From Pollenia angustigena (lineage: Eukaryota; Arthropoda; Insecta; Diptera; Polleniidae): DNA of 64,000 nucleotides. Below, in pieces: positions 1-11,015 of the stretch; positions within the stretch are counted from its first letter, which is position 1; each line of letters begins with the position of its first letter. Location: contig OV884059.1 in NCBI GenBank assembly GCA_930367215.1, forward strand, positions 77,285,393 through 77,349,392, written 5' to 3'. Position numbers and translations under genes: made by a program. The notes beneath the pieces were generated by a model. The model saw nothing but the letters and a program-made list of their open reading frames with translations. It searched no databases and had not been told where the DNA came from.

Positions 1-110
1 TTTTAATAAAAATTCCAAGTTGCAAAATTCATTCCCTCAGTAAAAATAATTTGATGAGCTCAAGCCTGATTAAAGAATATCAAAAAAATTTAAAATTATC
101 AGTTCAACTA
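1..110 (+). mobile_element. Old 3' fragment of the hammerhead retroelement family
   Basis: The segment resembles the 3' half of the family annotated at 31562-34228: GTTGCAAAATTC, then CAGTAAAAATAATTTGATGA, then CTCAAGCCTGATTAAA. It is well diverged and lacks the ribozyme. The left edge is cut by the window. Confidence 0.6.
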
Positions 111-204
111 AAAATCAAAATTGTTCTTATTTAGGATGTTCTTCAAAACTCTATAATTTTTCCAATTAGAACCTATGTACCAAACTTCATTAAATTATGT
201 TTAA

Positions 205-395
205 AACTATACTTGCGCACAAGTTTACATGGACAGACAGCCAGCCGTCGTCAGATCGGTTCAAAAAGTAATTCTAAGTCGACCGGTATACTAAAAAGTT
301 GGTGTCTAGGACCATCATTTTAAGCTGTTACAAACTTCAGCACAAACGTGTAATACCTTCACCATTATTGTGGTGTAGATATAAATATTGTACGA
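205..395 (-). repeat. Dispersed repeat family A, degraded partial copy
   Basis: Shares with 14757-15480 the order GCGCACAAG..TTACATGGACAG, CAGCCAGCCG, GTCGACCGGTATAC, AGCACAAACG and ATTGTGGTGTAGATATAAAT. Many substitutions suggest an old copy. Confidence 0.6.
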
Positions 396-820
396 TTCAC
401 CAAAAAAATTTCGATATCTAATAAACTGATCTATAGACAATATGATTCAATAATTCTAAAGTAGAAATTGTTTTCGATCGAATAACGAAAAAATTATTTT
501 GTTATTTGTTTGTGTTGTTATTTGCTAAGAAAATTTTTCATTCTAAAAACTATTGAAAAATTCTAAAATATTCATATTAAATTTTCATTTGGACTTTTAA
601 AATATTTGCGGTATTAAAAGCGTAATTTTTATTTGAATATACGAAAATCTTAAAATTCGAAAATGTCTCAACTCTGCTACGTAAATAACTTCGTTATGGA
701 TCGGTTCATTATGACCCAGAAACATGTTTGTTTTTTTAATTAAAGGTTGCAGCAAACGAATTATTACTTGATAACCTCAATTTTGGTCATCTTAATTTAA
801 ATGACTTACATGCTTTATGT
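396..820. other. AT-rich DNA without recognised features
   Basis: No reading frame, RNA signature or inverted repeat that I could support. Confidence 0.5.
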
Positions 821-1049
821 AAATCAATCACTGCGCTGCATTTGATGCGATTCTGTGATTATATAACGATGCTCATGAAAATCAGCTGATGCCGAAGAAT
901 GTTTGCCGCGCAATTTGGTTATATTTTTGATGCTTGTTATTAGATCGTCTACTTTTGCTATGTATTTTTAAACAGCTGACATTTGCGGTGATGCCAGATG
1001 CTGCTTTTACAAACAATCTGCGCATCAGATGCAGCGCAGTGATGCATTT
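821..1049. mobile_element. MITE with ATCACTGCGCTGCAT terminal inverted repeats
   Basis: The left end reads ATCACTGCGCTGCATTTGAT and the right end, reverse complemented, ATCACTGCGCTGCATCTGAT, followed by GCG on both arms. The match extends a few bases outward with mismatches. About 220 bp long, non-coding, no clear TSD, superfamily unassigned. Confidence 0.65.
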
Positions 1050-1246
1050 CCGAACAGGCCCTTAATTCTTTGTTTTAAAATTCAAAGGCATCAGTTATAT
1101 TTGTTTCGGACTTTAATATATTAGACAAATATATAAAACAGTTATTCTTATTTTAAAAAACTTTGGGTACTGGGAATTTCCGCTTGTTATATGAAATCGT
1201 TCCTGTTTTTTAGTTGGCCTTGAATCTATTTTTTCTTATTGCTGTT

Positions 1247-1395
1247 TGTGAGGACATGGTTCTTTGATTTTTCCTGTTTAACTGAATATTTAAAAAAAAA
1301 ATATGCAGTTAAACAAGAAAAATTAAAGAACCATGAACTCACAAATTTAAAATATACATTTAAACAAGAAAAATGAAAGAACCATGTCCTCATAT
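1247..1395. repeat. Inverted repeat with an extra internal copy
   Basis: GAGGACATGGTTCTTTGATT at the left is answered by the reverse complement near 1370-1393. A third partial copy in right-arm orientation lies at about 1306-1346. Probably a small foldback MITE. Confidence 0.6.
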
Positions 1396-1399
1396 GTTA

Positions 1400-3937
1400 A
1401 CCAAACTGATCCGATAAATCGTTGTAAATAGTTAAACAACATCGTTCTTGTTCTGTACCCATAGGCACAACTGAAAGGTTTCATAATTCAAGGTTTTAAA
1501 ATATTATATTTTAGTTATAAATACAATAAACAAATATTTGCAATTGTTTCTGAAACATTTTAAATTTTCGCTAGAGATAACTAAAAGAAACTGTTATTTA
1601 AATGTTCTTGATTTTTAAATCTGAGGTCCAAAATACATTCTATTTAAATCTTAAATACCATATCGGACATTTAAAATTGTTATTGGAAGGTTTAAAAACT
1701 TTGAGTACTGAAAATTTGCCACTCACTCTATTTAAGTTATTGATCAGTACATAAAACCGCCCTCTGGATGACGATAACTCTTTTACATATATAAGCGTTA
1801 ATAGCGCTGGATAGGCCATAACCTAAAGAAGCCTGTAGATGATATCACCAGAAGTACCTTAGACTGGAACCCTCAAGGCCAGAGATATGCTGGCCGAACC
1901 GTTGTTCCTTGTAGAAATTTCTGGAATAAATTACATTTCGTTGGTCTCAAGTAGAAAGGCCCTAACTCAAATAATGGTTACTCTACAAAAGAAGATAACA
2001 ACATAATAGAAACTGCATGTATCATAATGTCAAATCGCTCACACAATTGCTTGTAAAACCGCAATATTTTACACAAGAGACTTTCGATATATAAAACCAC
2101 AATTGAAATGAGTTTTCCGAATTCCAGGTCCAGAAATGCTTGTTTAAAGTAATTTATACCCCGAATCATACATTCCCTTAGACTAGTTTATCTTTGAATT
2201 ACAATAAACAATTTTAATAAAATCTGTATAAAGTTTCAAAACACCTTGTTTCTCGTACTTTTTGCTGCAGCTTCTTGTTCAAAAAGCAGTATTTAACATA
2301 CAGAAAAATTGAATAAATGGGCATGGGTGCCGTTTTTTGTGTTAAGTTCAAACACTTGAGGTTCGTTTGTGATCGAACTTGCTGCAGTGACTGCTTGCTG
2401 TAAGTGTGTACGATTGATAGTGCTTCGTACATGCAACATCAGTCCCAGCAGGCGTTCACCCATGTAACAGCTTCTGTACAATTGATGTGAAATGATAATG
2501 TTCCTTTTTCTTTGTGGTTTTTCGATGTTGTTGGTGTTGTTTTGTTATTTTATAATAAATGAGAGTCAGTGGATCGTTTGTAGAGGTCTAGGTATTTACT
2601 TATTCACATTGTTGTTTTTGGTTAGATCGTATAACTTGTTTCATCCATACGATTGTTTATCTTTTAGATCTTGCATTTTATTTTCTTGAACTTCTGATTG
2701 CTTGTTTTTCTTTTTGGTCTTAACATTTTGTTCTTTTCTGTTCTTTTTTTTAATTTTTTGTTGTTGTTTTCTTTTTGCCTTTTTGTGTTGATTTTGTTAT
2801 TGAAAGACTTAATTAGAAAATTGATTTTTTATTTATTGTATGTCGTTGTATTGAGATAAAAATAACGTTTGTTAAAGATCACAGATATATGAATAAAATT
2901 TTTTGTGTTCTTATTTGCCTTTGATTTTCGATGGGATTATCAGTTTGTTTAGAGTGCCTAATATAGTACAGCTCTGTTTATTAGAACATTTTCTTAAGAA
3001 TTATTTAAATTTTAATTGTAATAAATTCTTTATTTTAGTTTATGAGGTGCGTTAAGGGTTCTGTGATTTGAATATTTTTTTAATTAATTAATTTTGAATT
3101 AAAAAAGATTCTTCCCATTATTTCACAGTTAATAATTTGAAATAAAATCGTTTCTTGTTAAGATAATTGCGGCAATTTTAAAAACCATGATAAAGCGGCC
3201 TATGAAAAGAATTTATTTTAAAAAACTGCAGCAGGATGGAGCGTAGAATAATCGCTTCTGAGGTAGGGCTTTGTGATCTCTCAAACTTCTGCTTACGGGA
3301 AAAGTCGTGGCACTTTCGCTACTAGAATGTTGTAATTTTACAGATTATTTACCAATTATTTTCTTTTTTTGGATACTTAATATACGCATGCGAAAACCCC
3401 TTAAGATCTTGCAGTTTTGAGAGCAACATTTAATTAAATAAGAACTTTGTAAAACCAATATTTGAGCTTAAGTATTTTTTTTTTTTTTTTTTTTTTTTTT
3501 GACGTTTACACAAATTTTTCCCCCTTGTACATCTTTACCAATCTTCTGATTTCACGGTTCCGTTCAACAACCTTAAGATCGTTAGGGCTGGTTGATATTT
3601 TGCTTTTCTGCAAGTCCCGCTGTCTCGCCTGGGAAGGGCGGAATTCGACCAGTTAAAATAAAGCGAGCAGTTTCCTTTTATTGGAGGAATGTATATATCT
3701 TCGCCATTCAGAAAAATAATTTAGTGCTATAAAAGTAAATTCGATAATTTATCGATCAATTTCGCTAGAGACGAGCTTTTTAATTGGAGTACCAAAGTAC
3801 CAAAGTTGAATTAAATAATCCAAATCTGGCATTCGTTTCCAATATAGCCCAATAATTGGAACAAAAGCTGTTTATTTGCTAGCTATTAGCGGAGCGAAAA
3901 TATTATAGAACTCTTACTCTCTTTTTTCTAATCTGAC
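1400..3937. other. AT-rich intergenic or intronic DNA, nothing recognised
   Basis: Short chance reading frames only, none with a recognisable domain. A run of about 25 T lies near 3475-3500. A slightly GC-richer stretch at 2214-2480 looks like a decayed repeat but could not be assigned. Confidence 0.5.
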
Positions 3938-4398
3938 CAGAGTTCCCAGTTTTATTTTATCGCCAATTTGTGATCCCCAAAAATCCCCAAAATAGCAATT
4001 TTCTTATCCCCAAAAATCCCCACATTTTCTTAAAAATAAAATAGATAATATTATGTCAATGGAAAAATATGCATACATCGATTTATTTATATAAATCCAT
4101 TTGTGTAATATAATTAAAACTAATGTTATTTATTCTTTGAGTTCTTCGTATCTATGGACACATGTATAGTATGTAACTAGGGTAACGTAAAAACACAAAA
4201 GAAAAATAACCATGCGTCAATACATAGTTATCATTTCCAAAACTAGTGAATCCATAATCTTCTAATTCATAAGTCAAAGCAATTTTTATTTACATGTTGT
4301 TTGTTTAAAAAGTGCATTTAAGATTATTGAATAAATTTGTCACAGCATGCTGCATTATTTCAAAGTGTGTATTTATTCTAATAAGAGCTCCTAATAAC

Positions 4399-4600
4399 TC
4401 ATATTGTATTCTGTTGCAAATATTGATTTTGGTTGTATTCATTACAGAAAAAAGCTAGTTCAACAGAAGAAACGCTAGTTGGTACAAAAAGCATATTTAA
4501 ACCTATTTCAACAAGTTCTTGAAATAGTTTAAAACCGGAAAAAAAAATTTGTACCCACATATTGACCAAATCGGTCTTGCCATCGCAAAAATGAAATTTA
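4399..4600 (-). pseudogene. hAT transposase C-terminal (dimerisation) remnant
   Basis: The minus-strand frame includes LFVPTSVSSVELAFF, resembling the conserved PATSxxSERxFS segment of the hAT dimerisation domain near the transposase C terminus, followed shortly by a stop. The frame runs into the nested MITE at 4608, so only about 65 residues of transposase origin remain. It sits inside a TSD-flanked hAT element, which supports the call. Not functional. Confidence 0.6.
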
Positions 4601-4607
4601 TAATAAT

Positions 4608-4877
4608 CAGGTATGTGATGAAAAACGATCGTTTTCAAAATGATAGTTTTTAGTAGGTGTGATGAATTTCGACCGGTTTTAAAATCCATTTCTGAAGTAA
4701 AGTCTTTATTTTTTGTCCAAAATACAGTTTAATTAATATATTTAATAAAGAATTTAACAGAATATATAAATGAAAACGGAGGAAAATGTATTAGAAATCA
4801 ATTTTTAAAGATACCGAAAACGATATTATCGTTTTCAAATCGTTTTGTTTTCAAAATCGTTTTCCATCACATACCTG
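4608..4877. mobile_element. Nested hAT-like MITE, CAGGTATGTGATG ends
   Basis: CAGGTATGTGATGAAAAACG at the left is matched by the reverse complement of CGTTTTCCATCACATACCTG at the right. The flanking octamers are AT-rich and match only partly, so the TSD is weak. It interrupts the hAT transposase remnant. Confidence 0.65.
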
Positions 4878-5029
4878 AATATTTTATCCCCAAAAATCCC
4901 CAGCTGAATAAGTGCTTTTCCCTAAAAAATCCCCTGGGGATTTTAACGAAATTTGTATCCCCAATTACAAAAAAAAATAAATCCCCAACTGGAAACACTA
5001 AATCTGACCGCAAAACCTTAAACTCTCTA

Positions 5030-5075
5030 GAGAGAGAGAGAGATTAAGAGAGAAAGAAAAGGAGAAGGAGAAGAT
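5030..5075. repeat. GA-rich microsatellite
   Basis: A GA dinucleotide run passes into imperfect GAGAAAG/GGAGAA purine sequence. Confidence 0.7.
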
Positions 5076-5090
5076 AATATACCACAAATT

Positions 5091-5289
5091 CAAGGCGAAT
5101 TCAACTACAGGTGGTGTCGGAACTACAACAATCCAAAAACAACAGAAACAGCATACGGTTTTTTTCATTGCATTGCTAGTGCTTTAAATGTCAACCATTC
5201 TTAGCAAAACACTAACAAATCAGAACAAATAAGCTCGAAATGTCAAAATCAGATGCCGTTTCGACACGACCTGTAGTTAATTCGCCTTG
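5091..5289. mobile_element. hAT MITE, CAAGGCGAATT family, TSD CACAAATT
   Basis: CACAAATT is present at 5083-5090 and 5290-5297. Termini are CAAGGCGAATTCAACTACAG and the inverse of TGTAGTTAATTCGCCTTG. Non-coding, 199 bp. A second TSD-flanked member lies at 60640-60853 and a fragment near 23143-23160. Confidence 0.85.
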
Positions 5290-5330
5290 CACAAATTCTT
5301 AAAAAAGTAGAAAACAATGCAGATTTATCA

Positions 5331-6667
5331 GGGTAGACCAGGGTTGATAAAATTGGTACATTTGTACTTTTTTGGTACAATTCAAAACTAAAAAGTACGC
5401 TGGTAACACCGTGACTCATTTGGTACTATTTCTAAATTTTTCAAACCTACATATTTATAATTGATATAAAATGGCAACTCGTATTTACTGTCCAATGAAT
5501 ATAAGCGGAGTTTGGTGTTTGGTGCAAATAGTCTTGCGAGAATGCAAAATGTCGTACCTTTTTTATGAAATATAAGGGAAACTCTATTTTTTGTTTTTGG
5601 ATTTAAAAAAACAGCTATGCTATTTTGCATTTGCTCTTTTGTAAGACCATTTGCACCAACACTCCGCTACTTTGAATAGATTTTTGCACTTGTTTATTGA
5701 ACGATTGCTTATGCCACACTCTAAATTTAGTATCATCGGCGTGCATTTTCTGATGACATTGACAAGATATAAGAAACCATTTCTACAATAGTTCTAGAAG
5801 AAGAGACGACTTCCTCTCATTTCAAGATTATTTTGGAACGGAAACTCATAATATTTGGAAAACTAACTATTTTGAAAAATCCGGGGCTCTAAATTAATTT
5901 TTGACCAATGGTTTCTTTGGCAAAGTTTCTTGGAATGACTTATACAACAAGAATCGCTATGTGCTATTGAAGGGAAAAAGTTTAGCCCACCCTATTATTA
6001 TGTATAATTAATGTACTAATGAATTTTAAGTACCTTTTGTTATTGTTGTATTAATTTTTTGTTTTTAAAAATAAAATAAAACAAATTTATAAAAAAAGAT
6101 TTAGTACTATTGGGGCCGAAAAAGAACTATTTTAAAAGTTCGTTGGTACGATATTGGTTTTCTCATTTGTCATCCCTGGGGTAGACTCATTTAGGACAGT
6201 TATAATATCCCTATCGTCAACCCTGCAAATAATAGGACCAGTCCAAACACGCGTGTAAAGAGTAGTCCACAAGGGACCAGGACTAGTCCAAAAGTAACCC
6301 AAACGTATGGAAAAAACCTGGTCTATTTAACATTACAGTGTCCTAGGAGAGGACCATATAACCCACCTTTGGACCACTAAGGACTAGTTTTAAAACTACT
6401 CCATGGTATACTCAAGAGGATAAGTTTTGAAGTCGTTTAAAAACGAAAGCATGTCGTTAAAAAACGAAGACATGTCGTCTCACTACAAACACTTTTTAAC
6501 AATGACATGGTCCATGCTTGCATTACATCGGACCAGTCCATGGAGTAGTCTATTTTATCAAAATGGATCAGGTGGTCCAGTTTTATTTGCAAGGAAGTTA
6601 CGTATGTATGATCTAAAAAATGTGCAGTCGGTCTTTTTTGCAATGCTTTCCATAATGAGTCTACCTT
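5331..6667. mobile_element. TIR element (GGTAGACTCATT ends) split by a hAT insertion
   Basis: GGTAGACTCATT at 6180-6191 is the inverse of AATGAGTCTACC at 6656-6667. The left terminus was hit by the hAT at 5339-6178, so part of its TIR (GGGTAGAC) now appears twice as that element's TSD. Without the insert it is about 490 bp. The interior has recurring GGACCAGTCC and GGACTAGT motifs in both orientations. Superfamily unknown. Confidence 0.6.
5339..6178. mobile_element. hAT element with 8-bp TSD GGGTAGAC
   Basis: GGGTAGAC occurs at 5331-5338 and 6179-6186. Ends are CAGGGTTGATAAAATTGGTA and the inverse of CATTTGTCATCCCTG. TTGGTAC-type motifs recur just inside both ends. At 840 bp it is non-autonomous, and no intact transposase segment was recognised. 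Confidence 0.85.
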
Positions 6668-9179
6668 GTTAAATGTGCCTTGGTAGAAAAGTTTCTACTT
6701 TTGCGTTAATTTTAGAGAAATCTGCTTAAACATGTTTAAACTTTTCAGACAAGAATTGTTTATTGTTCTAATTTCCTTTCCTAGATATTTCCTTTAAGCA
6801 CGATGTAAATTAAGTTGGTAACATTCCGAAACGCTTCATCGGAGTAAGTGGTGCATGTTGTTAGTTGAAAATGTATTGCTTTCATCATACTGGCAGCACA
6901 GCGGGAAAACTCAGAAGACCTTCTTACTTCATTTTTTTGATTTAATTAGTATTTTTATCTAACTGCTAAAGAATGCCTCATAGAAGGCTTCGGCTCTTTC
7001 TCTACTATGAGAAGGAAGAAGAGAAGGAGTATAATTTTTTGTTTTATGATGAAAAGATATGAGTATGGAATGGAGCGAGCAGTAAGCAGCGCGAAATTTT
7101 CCGAAAGAAATTTCTGATTTTGCAATATCCCAAACAAAAGTTAGAACAGAATTAATTTAACATGCCCTGCGGGAAATTTGTGTTAATTGGTTTTAAGGCA
7201 CATATCCCGTGACAAGTGAAAGCAGTTTTATAATAAAAAGGAACGAATTGTGATAGGTTAACGCAAGTTGAAAAACAACTTGCCATGTAACTGGATTTTG
7301 CGTGGGTAATTACTGATTGATTCTACCTGGTTCTATTACTTTAAATGAAGGGGATCCGCCCTAATAACATGGTTCAGTCGGGACAATATTTGCGACAGGC
7401 ATTATTTTAACTGAAATTTAATGTGCCCATTTAGGTTATTTCTGTGACCTGTTACAAAGCGTCAAAAAGGTGCCAATTAACCCCCTCGTAGGACATCGCC
7501 ATGTTAAAGTGACAAGTCCCCTTCATATAAAGTGTTAGAACTCGAACCGGTCCCTATCACTATAGAACTGTCACGTGACAAGTTAAGTGTTAGTTCCCTT
7601 TCCTCAAGGGTGTGGAGTAGTTAGTTCTGTTACACAAAGCAGATCTCTACTTCGGTACTTGTTTTAATTCCGGCACGGACTAGTATAATTCAGAGCTACA
7701 GTGTTGAAATCTGATACAGCAGAAATAAAAGTGAAATAGTTGGTGATAAGATTACCACACTTGGTCAAAAGGTTGTAAGTTATTTCGTAGAACAGCTAAC
7801 TTTTATAAAAGAAAGTTTTAGCAAGCGATTATTGCTTATAGCTCAGATCTGCATTTTGTAAATCTCTTTTTACAGATTCTGCTTGAAAAAATTTCTCTTC
7901 TTTTAAACTTTTGTTTTAATATTTTTCACTGACAACTTCTGACATTTAGTAATTTTCACTTAAAACAAGTTGCATTTTTATATCATTTAAAGTGAAATTA
8001 TGACAAACTCAAATAAATTCAATTAATATTTCCAGCAACACACATGTTGGAGTGTTTGACAAATTATCTTAAACTATTTTTGTTTTCCATATAAATAATC
8101 ATTAAAGTCATTGGTGTTTAAAGATAAATTTCTATTTTGTGACATAAAATCAATTTCTGGTTAAGCCGTAAATACCATGCAAAATATGTTGAATCTTCAA
8201 CTGCTGATATTTTGACTGAACTTAGAAGACTGTGAAAACACACTAAACTTTTCAGAGAAAAATTAAGGTATCCATGTTGTAAGGTATCCCCAGTATAAGG
8301 TACATTCTAAAGAACTGGATTCCGGACACAATCATTTTTTTTTTATTCTGTCTTCGAACACTACATCGAAATACAAATACAAACTTACCTCCGTATGAGA
8401 ATTGTTTAAAACTTCTTAATCTTCCAACCCTAAAAAATCGGAGGATGTTTATAAAAGTCTCCTTTTTTGTTATATACTAGAAACTATAGATTTAATTATT
8501 TAAAGGCTACCAGACTTCCTACTGTCAATTCATTGGCAAATTAAGTAAACAAAATAAAATTTTTAAAATCAGTTAATAGTGATTTGTTATAAACATAAAG
8601 TAGGGTACTTGACTGCTAGAAAAAAAACTTTAAATAGTTTTCTTTTCTATAATTTGATTTCGATTAATAAATATTGCTATTTGACGTTCAACCACCGTTC
8701 GTTCGTTAATCTTTTTTTTATTTGATTTACTTAATAAATTTTCTATTTATTAATTAGTTTTTAAGCAACACCATCTTCATCATCAACAACATCATGTTGA
8801 TTTATTTATCTAGACATGTTGAAGTAGTCGTATCTGAACGAGAGGTACCTGTTTATTGGCCGTTTTGTTACATGTCACTTGGTCTGTTCAGACGTCAGTT
8901 TTTTTTAGTGTCTGTGTACTACAAATGTAGTTTGCTAATGACGATGTAGTTTATTTTGATATTTTTTAACTATAATTTTTGCAGCAGAGATTAAGTTGAT
9001 TCAATTAGTTAAGCTTTCGTTTATAATTATCTGGCGGGTAGCATTTTTTATACTGGATTTTCAACGTATTTGAATATATTTTAAGTAGTTAAAGACGTGT
9101 TAATAAAGTTTCATACAATTGGGTTTGAAAAATGCAAGTAGTATGCCAAATTTGAATAATGGATTTTTTGATGGTAAGG
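6668..9179. other. AT-rich DNA, mostly unassigned
   Basis: A weak inverted repeat around ACTTTAAATGAAGGGGA (7340s) and TCCCCTTCATATAAAGT (7517-7533) may bound an old MITE. No protein domain or RNA gene is supported. Confidence 0.45.
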
Positions 9180-9870
9180 TATAATTATACCTACTCCATA
9201 ATAGTGGAGGGGGTATTATGCATTTGTGCTGACGTGTGTAACGCCTTAAAATAGTGGTCCTAGACCCACCTTAAAGTATACCGATCTACTCAGAATCACT
9301 TTCTGAGTCGAACTAACGATGCCGTCCGGCTGGCTGGCAGGCTGGCTGGCTGTCCATGTAACCTTGTGCGCAAAGTACAGGTCGCAATTTTGGAGATAAT
9401 TTGATAAAATTTGGGTCATAGGTTCTTATTGGCACAAGGGCCAAGCCTATTGAAAATGGGCCGAATCGTTGGACCACGAGGGAAGATAGGGGGAAATTTC
9501 TTCCTATCAGAAACTATCAAACCGATTTTCATGAAATTTAAAACATAGATAGAACCATATCTATATGGACACAAAATGTATACAGTTTTAAAAAAATCGG
9601 ACCACGAGGGGAGATAGGGGCAGTTTCTGTCTCTCAAACCGATTTTAATGAAATTTCTATAGGGACACATTAGCTATACAGTTTTTAAAAAATAGAACCA
9701 CAAGGGGTGGCAGGGGGCAATTTCTGCCTCTCACAAACTTTCAAACCAATTTTCATGAAGTTTATAGACATAGATAAATCCATATTTACATGGACACATA
9801 AGCATGATGTGTTTTTAAAAACTGTGGTGTAGGGTATCATATGGTCGGGCTTGACCGACTATACTTCCTT
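9180..9870 (+). mobile_element. Dispersed repeat family A, long copy
   Basis: About 690 bp, non-coding. It runs from TATACCTACTCCATAATAGT through GGTATACCGATCTACTCAG-like sequence, CAGGCTGGCTGGCTGTCCAT, three diverged internal repeats of the type ACCACGAGGGGAGATAGGGG ... AAACCGATTT, and ends at ATGGTCGGGCTTGACCGACT-ATACTTCCTTACTTGTTTT. The terminal GTCGGGCTTGACCGAC forms a hairpin. Copies also lie at 14757-15480 (inverted) and 15515-17062. Class unclear; a Helentron/DINE-like or MITE origin is possible. Confidence 0.75.
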
Positions 9871-10955
9871 ACTTGTTTTAATTAAATTTAAAAATATTAT
9901 TTATTGAGAAAAAAATATTCAAAATATTAAATTTTTACAATTTTTAGTAATCAATATAATCATTTTGGTAATAGGTGCAAAATCAACAAATGTGTTGCTT
10001 GATTATATGAATTTGGAACAAATTTGGTGATTAGAGACAATTTTTAATTTTTTCTGTGCGTTTAACAGTTTTATTTGGTTTGATAGGTCAAAAATTAACG
10101 AAAGGGCCATATAAGCCCTCACCCTAAAGTCTAATAAAAGCAAACAAATCTCATATAAATGAGTAAATCTAATAAATATTCGGCACAATAAACTTTTACA
10201 CGGCTCTTCACATAATTTTGGTTTTGCAGATCTATGATTGAAAATGATTTTAGATATTGAGATAGCCGAATAAACGACGTTAACCCGTGCCGCTAGTCAC
10301 TTGAAGTTTGAAATTGTTGGCCAAAAGTGGACATATGCAGCCAAAACTCCAGAACGGTACATAATAAAACACGCTTAATATCTCAAACACTATTCTTCAA
10401 AATATATATTCTTTACATAATCGTTGATATTATAAGTCAAACAGAGTTACAACAGCCTTTAGCACCAAAACCGTGACCTGGTAACATTATAAGCCAGTTT
10501 GGGAGTATTCTAAGAATTAAAATGTATTTCGGAACTCAATTTTCAAGCAAAAAGAACCTTTTGTGGGGATAACCTGAATAGTTTACCAAAGAAAGATCAG
10601 TTTGACAGGTAAAAAGGAGGGTAAATCTAATTTCTATTTTAGGTGATTTTACTTCAGCGTACAACCGACCTTTTATTTATTCAGTTTAGATTCTATAAGT
10701 TTCTAAAATGCCTTTGAGCTGGTTAGATCGAACAATTATCTAGTGAAGATATTTTAAGATATCCGACAAAAATGCCACGCGAACTTTAATAGCTACTCTT
10801 GAAGCACTAAACCTTGACCGTCAATATCTGGAAAGAGCAATCGTTTTGTGTGGTCCAGACGAAGAAGATTCCGACATTTTTCCCCCTATATGAGATTCGG
10901 TCACCCTATTGGCAATGGGTGCCAATTAGGGTACATCCTCGAAAATTTGTTTTTA
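9871..10955. other. AT-rich DNA, nothing recognised
   Basis: No domain, RNA signature or strong inverted repeat seen. Confidence 0.5.
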
Positions 10956-11015
10956 TATATTGTGGTGTAGGGAACCACATGGTCGTGCTTTACCGACCAT
11001 ACTTTCTTACTTGCT
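10956..11015 (+). repeat. Dispersed repeat family A, terminal fragment
   Basis: ATTGTGGTGTAGGGAACCAC, then ATGGTCGTGCTTTACCGACC and ATACTTTCTTACTTGC match the right end of family A. Confidence 0.65.

Larger units (their letters stand above)
3938..5000 (-). mobile_element. hAT element with 8-bp TSD AATCTGAC
   Basis: Identical AATCTGAC copies at 3930-3937 and 5001-5008 flank the element. Termini are CAGAGTTCCCAGTT and, reverse complemented on the right, TAGTGTTTCCAGTT, which fit hAT ends. Subterminal CCCCAAAAATCCCC motifs recur at both ends, as expected for hAT transposase binding sites. At about 1.06 kb it is far shorter than an autonomous hAT (about 2.5-4 kb) and is disrupted by a smaller nested element at 4608-4877. 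Confidence 0.88.

Noticed and set aside
2214..2481. Two overlapping minus-strand frames (72 and 62 residues)
   Set aside because: No recognisable domain, different frames over the same DNA and no flanking gene context.
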